NCBI GenBank assembly: GCA_027295245.1
Contig: JAPULF010000394.1
Span: 1-5,523, forward strand
Direction of reading: 5' to 3'
Source: Planctomycetota bacterium
GTDB lineage: Bacteria; Planctomycetota; Phycisphaerae; UBA1845; UTPLA1
DNA: 5,523 nucleotides
Positions 1 to 5,523 of the stretch are shown one piece after another. Position numbers and translations under genes: made by a program. The notes below the pieces were generated by a model, which did not search any database, was not told the origin of the DNA, and saw only the letters and a list, made by a program, of their open reading frames with translations. Position 1 is the first letter of the stretch; each line of letters begins with the position of its first letter.

Positions 1-345
1 CGAAACACCGCGGACGACAGCGGAGGGGCCGGGATGATCGCATCCGGGGTCGTCGGCACTTCGTACGATGACGGCACTGCCAACCCCGGCACGACGTATT
101 TCTTTTGGGTGCAGGCGTGCAATGGCTCGGGCTGCAGCGGATTCAGCGCCTCGGACAGCGGCGAAGCCAAGCAGGCGGGCGATTTCAACGGCGATGGTAA
201 CACCGACGGCCTGGATATCGAGGGCTACACCGAGGCCGCCGTGTCGGCGCCGTTCTACGACACCTGCGGTGACCTGGCGGCGCCGTTCGGCGGGACGCTG
301 GACGCGGCCGATCAAGCGGCGTTTGTAAGCCTTCTGCTTCAATAA
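1..345 (+). CDS. C-terminal part of a secreted FnIII/dockerin-like protein, paralogue of the next gene (5' truncated by window)
   Basis: The frame is open from base 1 to a TAA at 343-345, giving the last 114 residues of a larger protein. Residues 1-58 match the second half of a fibronectin type III-like domain, with the 'GTTYFFWVQACN' strand and a small Cys pair (ACN, GCS). Residues 60-73 form a canonical dockerin/EF-hand loop with D61, N63, D65, D69 and D72. The tail (DTCGD to SLLLQ) looks like a second, altered dockerin repeat. The segment aligns without gaps to residues 717-830 of the downstream protein, with 24 differences in 114 positions by hand count. The missing upstream part is therefore probably a signal peptide and choice-of-anchor B region as well, but that is inference. 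The ATG at 34 is internal to the domain and not a real start. The likely role is an extracellular or surface-attached protein; no enzymatic activity is visible. Confidence 0.85.
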   Translation, partial: RNTADDSGGAGMIASGVVGTSYDDGTANPGTTYFFWVQACNGSGCSGFSASDSGEAKQAGDFNGDGNTDGLDIEGYTEAAVSAPFYDTCGDLAAPFGGTLDAADQAAFVSLLLQ

Positions 346-591
346 GTGATCGTAGCAAGACATTCGAGCGTATCGAAGCCTTCGAAGTCCGAAGTGATTT
401 TCGTCTCTTGTGTCCTTATTGAACTTGGTGCTTGCAACGTATGCACGGGAGCAGCGGCGTCGCGGAAACCGAACCTTGCCGGTACCGCGGACTCGGCGAG
501 GCTTGCTCGCGAGACTCCGACTAAGTAGACTGATTGTTCGGGCAAGAGAGAAGCTTGGTTTCCCATTGATTGAGCCGTTGGATTTTCGACT
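346..591. other. Intergenic spacer between the two paralogues
   Basis: This 246-bp spacer is visibly AT-richer than the flanking genes; 361-420 is about 45% GC by count. It holds an 8-bp palindrome CTTCGAAG at 380-387, with further CGAAG copies at 374 and 390, and a hairpin at 492-513. I found no convincing -35/-10 pair. The best candidates, such as TTGAAC at 419 with TATGCA at 440, have 15-nt spacing and are weak. There is no purine-rich ribosome-binding site next to the ATG at 592. A GTG-initiated 61-codon frame, 410-595, ends in an ATGA overlap with the next start, but it is Arg-rich and probably fortuitous. Confidence 0.6.
492..513 (+). other. Hairpin in the leader of the 830-aa gene
   Basis: GCGAG (496-500) pairs with CTCGC (506-510) around the loop GCTTG. 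After a one-base bulge at G495, CTC (492-494) pairs with GAG (511-513), giving 8 bp in total. No T-tract follows, so it is not a typical intrinsic terminator. It could terminate or protect the upstream transcript, or be a 5' leader structure of the downstream gene, or have no function. Confidence 0.3.
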
Positions 592-3084
592 ATGAACATG
601 CGATTCTCTGTTGACACGAGGCGCCGGTGTGTTTTCGTGGTTTTTCTGGCCGTGATGGCCGCGGTAACGTCGAATCCCGCCGCGGCGCAGTTTGCGTCGG
701 AAGATGTGTCGCAGCATGCATGGCTGGACCTTGCGGCACTCGGCGGCGGGTCCAGCGGTAATGATTGTTGGGGATACGTTTCCCCGTCAGGTCGAGAGTA
801 CGCGTTGATGGGCGTTTCCAACAAGCTGGTGGTCGTCGAGATCACCACGCCGACCAACCCTGTCATCGTGGGGAGCGTATTTCACACGAACAGTCTTTGG
901 GGCGACGTCAAGGTTTATCAGGACTACTGCTACGTCGTCAATGAGTCGGGTGGCGGGATGGACGTGATCAATCTCGGCAATGTGGATCAGGGGACCGTCT
1001 CGCTCGTACAGCGCGTGACGGCCGGCGGGCTCAGCAGCAGCCACAATGTGGCGATCAATACCGACAGCGGCTACCTCTACACGCTCGGCTCGAACCTGAA
1101 CGGCGGGGCCCCGGTGGCATACGATCTTTCCAATCCGGCGAATCCGGTCGAGGCCGGCCGGTGGACGAACGGCGGCAGCAACCTGCATGACGCCCAAATC
1201 ATCTCCTACACGTCCGGGCCTTATGCCGGCCGCGAAATCCTCTTCGGTTTCAGCGAGGGGCGCGGCGTGGACATCGTCGACGTGACCGACAAGTCGAACA
1301 TGTTTCGATTGTCGCGGACAGCCTATGACGGCGTCAAATACTGCCATCAGGGATGGGTATCTGAAGACCGGCAGTATCTATACGTCGATGACGAACTGGA
1401 CGAAAGGAACGGCACGACACCGACCCAGCGCACGTTGATTTTCGATATCAGCGACCTGGAGGCGCCCTTTCTAGCGAATACCTTCACGACCGGTCTGGAT
1501 GTGGTCGACCATAATCTCTACATTCACGACGGATATGTCTACGAGGCCAATTACCGGAGCGGCCTGCGCATCTTGTGTGCCCAGGATCCGGCGAATCCGG
1601 TCGAAGTCGGTTTCTATGACACCTTCCCGGGGGCGGACGACACCGAATTCGACGGGGCTTGGAGTTGCTACCCGTTCTTCCCCAGCGGCACGGTGATCGT
1701 CAGCGATATTGACCGCGGCCTGTTTGTATTGGATGTAACGGCGGCGTTGAACGACATGAGTTCGGGCATCCTGACCTTCGGCTTTCCGAACGGCCGCCCC
1801 GAGGTGATCGATCCGTCGGGCGGAACCACCGTGCGAGTGGTCGTCGGTGAAACCTGTGGCGCAGTCGCCCAGGCGGGGACGGGACTGCTGCACTACGCCG
1901 CCGGCGGAGGATTCTCTTCCATCGCGATGACTCCGGTTTCGCCGGGTGAATACGACGCGGTGTTTCCGGCGATAGCCTGCGGTCAATTGGTCGATTGGTA
2001 CGTGACTGCCATGGACGACGGCGGGTCAACATTCGAGAGTCCCTCCGGCGCGCCGGCCGAGGCATTCCAAGCTGCAAGCGCCTTGGGTTTCAACGTCGAA
2101 ATCGAAGACGATTTCGAGACGGACACCGGCTGGACAACCGCGAATCTCGGGGCATCCAGCGGAGATTGGCAACGCGGCGTTCCCGTCAACGATCCCTTCT
2201 GGGGGCATGATCCGCTGTCCGATTCAGACGGCAGCGGCCAATGTTACGTCACGCAGAACGAGCCCGGAAATACGGATGTGGACGGCGGGGCGGTGCAGTT
2301 GATTTCGCCGATTCTCGACCTGTCGGCGGGCGGCGTGGTCATCGGGTACGACTATTACCTGAAGCTGCCCAATCCGGATGGAATCGACCTCCTTTTGCTG
2401 GAGATCAGCAGTAACGACGACGCCGGGCCGTGGACCGAAATCGCCGCCCACCAGACCGATGGTGGTCTCAACTGGCGGAGCCACCAGGTGTTCCAAACCG
2501 ATCTGGACAACCTGGGCGTCACCATGACAGCAAACATGAGGGTCCGGTTTACGGCGAACGATTCCGACGCGTCGAGCATCGTGGAAGCCGGCGTGGATGC
2601 GTTCAGAATCGAGAGCTTCGAGTGCGCGATTCCGGCTCCGCAAGCGCCCGGCAACGTGAGCGCCAGCGACAACGGTTTCTGCCAACAGGTTCGAGTCAGT
2701 TGGGATAGCGAGGCCGATGCAGACGACTACGAGGTCTGGAGAAACACCGTCGACAACAGCGGCGGCGCCGCGATGATTGCGTCGGGGGTCGCCGGTACGT
2801 TGTACGATGACGGCACGGCCGATCCGGGCACGACGTATTTTTATTGGGCCAAGGCGTGCAACGCGGCCGGCTGCAGTGACTTCAGCCTTTCGGACAGCGG
2901 CGAATCCAGGCAGGCGGGTGATTTCAACGGCGACGGAGAGACCGACGGCCTGGATATCAACGGCTTTGTTTCCGCCTCGGTTTCGGCGCCGTTCTACGAC
3001 ACCTGCGGTGATTTGGCGGCCCCGTTCGGCGGGACGCTGGATGCGGCGGACAGCGCGGCGTTTACCGAACTGCTACTCCAGTAG
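592..3084 (+). CDS. Secreted choice-of-anchor B family protein with FnIII-like and dockerin-like C-terminus
   Basis: The protein has 830 aa. Residues 1-32 are a signal peptide: Arg-rich n-region, hydrophobic 14-25, probable cleavage after AAA32. Residues about 37-385 resemble the choice-of-anchor B family, with LVIVD-type beta-propeller-like strands at 79-84 (LVVVEI), 123-126, 175-186 (VAYDLSNPANPV), 226-233 (VDIVDVTD), 282-287, 325-328 and 377-383. Residues about 397-492 look like an Ig-like segment seen in planctomycete secreted proteins. Residues about 504-678 look like a jelly-roll/MAM-like beta-sandwich (DDFETDTGW start), and about 682-773 are FnIII-like. A dockerin-like tail follows, with a perfect first calcium loop at 777-788 (D777, N779, D781, D785, D788). 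It probably acts outside the cytoplasm, displayed or anchored through the tail; substrate or partner is unknown. ATG 592 was chosen because it precedes a good signal peptide. ATG 598 is an almost equivalent start, and no Shine-Dalgarno motif separates them. Lysine is very rare (6 in 830). Confidence 0.92.
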   Translation: MNMRFSVDTRRRCVFVVFLAVMAAVTSNPAAAQFASEDVSQHAWLDLAALGGGSSGNDCWGYVSPSGREYALMGVSNKLVVVEITTPTNPVIVGSVFHTNSLWGDVKVYQDYCYVVNESGGGMDVINLGNVDQGTVSLVQRVTAGGLSSSHNVAINTDSGYLYTLGSNLNGGAPVAYDLSNPANPVEAGRWTNGGSNLHDAQIISYTSGPYAGREILFGFSEGRGVDIVDVTDKSNMFRLSRTAYDGVKYCHQGWVSEDRQYLYVDDELDERNGTTPTQRTLIFDISDLEAPFLANTFTTGLDVVDHNLYIHDGYVYEANYRSGLRILCAQDPANPVEVGFYDTFPGADDTEFDGAWSCYPFFPSGTVIVSDIDRGLFVLDVTAALNDMSSGILTFGFPNGRPEVIDPSGGTTVRVVVGETCGAVAQAGTGLLHYAAGGGFSSIAMTPVSPGEYDAVFPAIACGQLVDWYVTAMDDGGSTFESPSGAPAEAFQAASALGFNVEIEDDFETDTGWTTANLGASSGDWQRGVPVNDPFWGHDPLSDSDGSGQCYVTQNEPGNTDVDGGAVQLISPILDLSAGGVVIGYDYYLKLPNPDGIDLLLLEISSNDDAGPWTEIAAHQTDGGLNWRSHQVFQTDLDNLGVTMTANMRVRFTANDSDASSIVEAGVDAFRIESFECAIPAPQAPGNVSASDNGFCQQVRVSWDSEADADDYEVWRNTVDNSGGAAMIASGVAGTLYDDGTADPGTTYFYWAKACNAAGCSDFSLSDSGESRQAGDFNGDGETDGLDINGFVSASVSAPFYDTCGDLAAPFGGTLDAADSAAFTELLLQ
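1133..1151 (+). repeat. Internal 19-bp repeat, copy 1 (LVIVD-type repeat motif)
   Basis: The sequence atccggcgaatccggtcga occurs here and again at 1586-1604, in the same reading frame. It encodes the (N/D)PANPVE turn, at residues 181-187 in this copy. The identity reflects repeated beta-propeller-like blades inside the protein rather than a mobile element. Confidence 0.7.
1586..1604 (+). repeat. Internal 19-bp repeat, copy 2 (LVIVD-type repeat motif)
   Basis: This is the second exact copy of the 19-bp sequence at 1133-1151, encoding DPANPVE at residues 332-338 after the strand LRIL. The same frame and the same position after a beta strand indicate blade duplication or local gene conversion. 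Confidence 0.7.
2740..3084 (+). repeat. 345-bp coding repeat of positions 1-345 (tandem paralogue 3' ends)
   Basis: This stretch aligns base for base, without gaps, to 1-345 at an offset of 2739. It covers the second half of the FnIII-like domain, the dockerin-like tail and the stop position (TAG here, TAA there). The longest run I checked is 29 identical bases, 244-272 against 2983-3011. Protein identity is about 79% by hand count. It marks a tandem gene duplication and not an insertion sequence. Confidence 0.85.
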
Positions 3085-3104
3085 GCGTTGGTCGATTGCG
3101 GGGG

Positions 3105-3128
3105 AATCGCCCTTCTGCTTTGGCGATT
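3105..3128. terminator. Putative bidirectional terminator hairpin between convergent genes
   Basis: AATCGCC (3105-3111) and GGCGATT (3122-3128) form a perfect 7-bp stem with a 10-nt loop. It lies in the 45-bp gap between the stop of the 830-aa gene (3084) and the stop of the ABC-F gene (3130). A competing stem, CGATT 3093-3097 with AATCG 3105-3109, is also possible. There is no run of T on either side, so this is not a classical intrinsic terminator. Position and symmetry are the main support. Confidence 0.4.
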
Positions 3129-3129
3129 A

Positions 3130-5061
3130 CTAGCCGGCGTGCGCGTCCACCGCTCGCTCCCAACGGTCGTTCAAATCCTTTAATTCGAGGGTCAGCTCAT
3201 TGTATTCGGCGTGCAGCGATTGGGCCTTGTTTGCGTCTTTCATCGAACTCGAATCGGCAAACGCGGCCTCAAACTCCTGTAAACGGGCTTCGGCACTTAT
3301 GATTTGCGTTTCCAATTCCTGGATGCGTTGGGCGGAATACTTCGAGCGGGATTTCTTCTTGGGTGTGCTCGAGCCGCGGCGACCCGATGGCGTGGCCCGG
3401 GCTCGGATGCGGGCCTGTTCGTCGCGGGCCGACTGTTCTCGTTCCGCGAGCATTGCCGCGTAGGCCGACCAGTTTCCTTCGACCAACTCATAACGCCCGC
3501 GTTCGGGCAGAACCAGCAAACGGTCGGCCACGCGGTCGAGGAAGTAGCGGTCATGACTGACGATCAGGATGCTCCCGGGGAAGAGTCGCAGGGCCGCTTC
3601 CAGGGCCTCGCGTGCGGGAATGTCCAGATGGTTGGTGGGCTCGTCGAGGATCAGGACCTGCGGATTGGTCCATACCAATCGCGCAAGAATGACGCGCGAC
3701 CGTTCGCCGCCGGATAGATCGCCGATGCGCTTGAAGACGTCGTCGCCGCAAAACAGGAACAGAGCCAGAAATGTTCGGGCCTCTGCCTCCTTGACGTCCG
3801 GTCGACTCGAGCGAACGGCTTCGATCACGGATTGGTCGTGTGCCAGTTCGCGGTGCTCCTGCGCGTAGTAGCCGATGGTCAGGGTCTCGAAGAGCCGGAC
3901 TTCGCCTTCGTCGGGCTCGATCTCTTTGAACAGCATTCGCAGCAGCGTCGTCTTCCCGACTCCGTTCGGGCCGATGATGCCGACCTTTTCGCCGCGGGTC
4001 ATCTCGAACGTCAGGTCCTTGATCAACACGGTATCGCCAAACGATTTGCTCGCTGCTTCGCAGCGAATGACCATGTTGCCACCGGCCCGGTGTGGGTCGA
4101 ACCGAAGCGTCATTCCCGCGCCGGCGGATTTCGGCTTATCGAGCATGTGACCGTCGCTTTCCATGCGGTCGAGGTACTTCTGCCGCCCGCGGGCCTGTTT
4201 GGCCGTGTCTTTGCGATACCGCACCCGATCGATGTACTCTCGTTGATGCGCCAGCCAGGTGCTTTGCTGCTCGTATTCGCGGACGGCCTGCAACTGACGG
4301 ACGCGCTTGGCTTCGGCGTAATTCGTGTAGTTCGTCGGATAGACGGTGGTTCGGTGGTTCTCGAGTTCGATGATCTTCGTAACGACGCGGTCGAGAAGGT
4401 AGCGATCGTGCGAGATGATGACGGCCCCGCCTTGGTGACCGGCCAGGTACTTTTCGAGCCACCGGGTGGCGTCGATGTCGAGATGGTTGGTGGGCTCGTC
4501 GAGGAGCAGCAAGTCGGACTCCGTCAAGAGCAGGCGGGTCAACGCCGCCCGACACTTTTCTCCGCCGGAGAGCATCCGGACCGGCCGGCCGTAAAGTTCG
4601 GGCGGCAGGCCCAGGCCGCCGAGAATCTCGCGCAACCGAACTTCATACCCATAGCCGCCGCCGGACTCGAATTCGGCGTGCAGCCGGTCGTACTTCCTGA
4701 GTAGGGCGGGCTCCTGAGGCGTCCCGTGAATCTCGGCAATTCGCTGTGAAAGTTCGACGAGTTCGGCTTCCAGGCGACGGTGGTCCGCAAACACTTCGCG
4801 AACGACGTCGAGGAGCGTCGCATCAACCGCAAAATCCGGGGCCTGGGGAAGATACCCAACTCGGAGATCTCGGTTGGTCGTGATGGTCCCGCTATCCGGT
4901 CTTTCGAGTCCGGCAACGAGTCTGAATAGCGTGGTCTTTCCGGAACCGTTTGCCCCGATCAACCCGACCTTTTCGCCCTTGTTCAAATCCAGGGTGAGGC
5001 CGTCCAGAACGATCTGCCCGTCATAGCTCTTCACGACATCATGTAAAGTAACTGCGGCCAT
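3130..5061 (-). CDS. ABC-F family ATPase (duplicated ATP-binding cassettes, Uup/YdiF-like)
   Basis: This is a 643-aa soluble protein with two cassettes and no membrane segment. NBD1 has Walker A GANGSGKTT (36-44), signature LSGGEKCR (164-171), Walker B LLLLDEPTNHLD (184-195) and switch His218. An arm-like helical insert lies at about 88-140. The inter-domain linker (about 245-315) contains the family-typical charged helix with RYRKDTAKQARGRQK. NBD2 has GPNGVGKTT (364-372), LSGGERSR (449-456), VLILDEPTNHLD (469-480) and His503. The tail from about 566 is basic (PKKKSRSK), then a coiled coil at about 575-640, as in Uup-type members. ABC-F proteins bind the ribosomal E site and relieve stalled or blocked translation; some confer antibiotic resistance. 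The ordinary linker suggests a housekeeping member, but this is inference. The start is ATG at 5059-5061, directly before the conserved AAVTLHDVVKSY. An in-frame TTG at 5104-5106 would add 15 unconserved-looking residues. No Shine-Dalgarno motif is visible. Confidence 0.96.
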   Translation of the reverse strand: MAAVTLHDVVKSYDGQIVLDGLTLDLNKGEKVGLIGANGSGKTTLFRLVAGLERPDSGTITTNRDLRVGYLPQAPDFAVDATLLDVVREVFADHRRLEAELVELSQRIAEIHGTPQEPALLRKYDRLHAEFESGGGYGYEVRLREILGGLGLPPELYGRPVRMLSGGEKCRAALTRLLLTESDLLLLDEPTNHLDIDATRWLEKYLAGHQGGAVIISHDRYLLDRVVTKIIELENHRTTVYPTNYTNYAEAKRVRQLQAVREYEQQSTWLAHQREYIDRVRYRKDTAKQARGRQKYLDRMESDGHMLDKPKSAGAGMTLRFDPHRAGGNMVIRCEAASKSFGDTVLIKDLTFEMTRGEKVGIIGPNGVGKTTLLRMLFKEIEPDEGEVRLFETLTIGYYAQEHRELAHDQSVIEAVRSSRPDVKEAEARTFLALFLFCGDDVFKRIGDLSGGERSRVILARLVWTNPQVLILDEPTNHLDIPAREALEAALRLFPGSILIVSHDRYFLDRVADRLLVLPERGRYELVEGNWSAYAAMLAEREQSARDEQARIRARATPSGRRGSSTPKKKSRSKYSAQRIQELETQIISAEARLQEFEAAFADSSSMKDANKAQSLHAEYNELTLELKDLNDRWERAVDAHAG

Positions 5062-5134
5062 TTCGCGTTGGTTTCGGGGGTATCGTTGTTCGATGCGAGC
5101 CGGCAAGTGCGTCGCAACGAGAATTCAGCCATTC

Positions 5135-5163
5135 AGGATAGCACAGTCGCTCGACGGACCCAA
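5135..5163 (-). promoter_or_regulatory. Putative sigma70-type promoter of the ABC-F gene
   Basis: Read on the minus strand, TTGGGT (-35, plus-strand positions 5158-5163) is followed after exactly 17 nt by TATCCT (-10, 5135-5140). Each hexamer matches the consensus at four of six positions. Transcription would begin near 5128, leaving about 67 nt of leader before the ATG at 5061. It lies in the 158-bp gap after the small upstream gene, so the ABC-F gene may be transcribed on its own. Confidence 0.45.
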
Positions 5164-5219
5164 ACGGTGTCTTGGATTTTGGTTCCTGCGTTGGAGGACA
5201 TCCCCGTCGCGACGCTGGG

Positions 5220-5498
5220 TCACGCAAGAACGGCACGACCGGCGGTGTCTCGGCCCGCCCGCGTGGGTCGAGGCGCAAAGAGTACGAATGCCGCGACGAT
5301 CAAGCCGCCGGCCATCATCAGGAGCAACGGCCGCAACGCGCGGCTGATGAAGAGCGAGATCAAGCCATGGCCGGAGGCCCAGGCCTCCGCTCGATGGGAC
5401 CATGCAGGCCAGTGGTCGGGCAGGTCCAGTCGGCTCGTCGATTCCGCCTTATTAGGCTGTTTCGACATGGCGGCTTCGCTTGCCGGAAAGACCGGCAT
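5220..5498 (-). CDS. Small single-pass membrane protein, unknown function
   Basis: This frame encodes 92 aa and I do not recognise a family. A polar, Trp-rich N-terminal part (DLPDHWPAWSHRAEAW) precedes one clear hydrophobic helix at about 58-75 (LLLMMAGGLIVAAFVLFA), followed by a short Arg-rich tail. The Arg residues flank the helix on both sides, so topology cannot be called. Third codon positions are strongly G/C, roughly 80% by eye, as in the neighbouring genes. The competing frames over this stretch give Arg/Ser-rich products without recognisable structure. The start is uncertain. ATG 5496-5498 has AAGAGG only 2 nt upstream, while ATG 5466-5468 gives an 82-aa protein beginning MSKQPNK. 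The gene is codirectional with and 158 bp before the ABC-F gene (from its ATG), but the promoter in between argues against tight coupling. Confidence 0.55.
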   Translation of the reverse strand: MPVFPASEAAMSKQPNKAESTSRLDLPDHWPAWSHRAEAWASGHGLISLFISRALRPLLLMMAGGLIVAAFVLFAPRPTRAGRDTAGRAVLA

Positions 5499-5523
5499 GA
5501 CCTCTTCATTCGGCCGCCGGTAG

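Noticed and set aside
339..866. 175-codon minus-strand frame across the spacer and the start of the 830-aa gene
   Set aside because: Half of it overlaps the signal peptide and first repeats of a clear plus-strand gene, and the rest is low-complexity in character with no recognisable motif.
787..1347. 186-codon open frame on the minus strand, plus similar ones at 1471-1986 and 2224-2685
   Set aside because: These are antisense to the 830-aa secreted protein and are explained by its high G/C third positions. They show no domain, signal peptide or independent codon signature.
592..3084. Cellulosome component
   Set aside because: The tail is dockerin-like, but no glycoside hydrolase or cohesin domain is visible. 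In planctomycetes such tails occur on many non-cellulolytic secreted proteins.
3628..4502. Near-identical 20-bp stretches at about 3628 and 4482 (gatggttggtgggctcgtcg)
   Set aside because: They are the reverse complement of the two DEPTNHLD Walker B motifs of the duplicated ATPase domains, conserved for function and not a mobile or regulatory repeat.
3832..4704. 290-codon open frame on the plus strand
   Set aside because: It lies wholly antisense to the ABC-F gene. Its recognisable stretches are the reverse reading of the conserved Walker B and signature regions, and the opposite strand encodes an intact, conserved protein.
3130..5061. Membrane transporter ATPase or antibiotic-resistance determinant
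   Set aside because: Two cassettes in one chain, the DEPTNHLD motifs and the absence of a permease gene mark the ABC-F class, not a transporter. The linker looks ordinary in length, so resistance activity cannot be claimed.
5068..5523. 151-codon plus-strand frame ending in TAG at the window edge
   Set aside because: It needs a TTG start and its product is Arg/Ser/Ala-rich without structure. It runs antisense to a better-supported small membrane protein and across the ABC-F promoter region.

Overview
The window looks like a piece of a Planctomycetota (Phycisphaerae-like) chromosome. The reasons are the GC-rich coding sequence with strong G/C preference at third positions, weak or absent Shine-Dalgarno motifs, and large secreted proteins that join a choice-of-anchor B beta-propeller-like region to a C-terminal dockerin-like 'GDFNGDG.TDGLDI' module. 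That combination is common in planctomycete genomes. The assignment is inferred from protein style; no marker gene is present.

Layout. Positions 1-345 (+) hold the 3' end of a secreted multidomain protein, cut by the window edge. After a 246-bp AT-richer spacer, 592-3084 (+) encodes a complete 830-aa paralogue of it: signal peptide, choice-of-anchor B region with LVIVD-like repeats, Ig-like segment, jelly-roll/MAM-like segment, FnIII-like domain and dockerin-like tail. The last 114 residues of the two proteins align without gaps, with about 90 of 114 identical by hand count, so this is a tandem gene duplication. A 45-bp convergent junction at 3085-3129 contains a 7-bp-stem hairpin. Positions 3130-5061 (-) encode a complete ABC-F ATPase of 643 aa, with two intact nucleotide-binding domains and a C-terminal coiled coil. 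It has its own plausible sigma70-type promoter at 5135-5163. Upstream of it, 5220-5498 (-) is a small single-pass membrane protein of unknown function, and another minus-strand gene may end just inside the window edge.

How they work together. The two plus-strand genes are probably a family of exported, surface-attached or extracellular proteins. The ABC-F protein is a soluble ribosome-associated translation factor type with no evident link to them. The small membrane protein is codirectional with the ABC-F gene but is separated from it by 158 bp and a promoter, so operon membership is uncertain. I see no RNA gene, CRISPR array, insertion sequence or phage feature. I do not find a convincing new biological system here. 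The most interesting content is the tandem pair of dockerin-bearing proteins, whose second calcium loop appears to carry an insertion.
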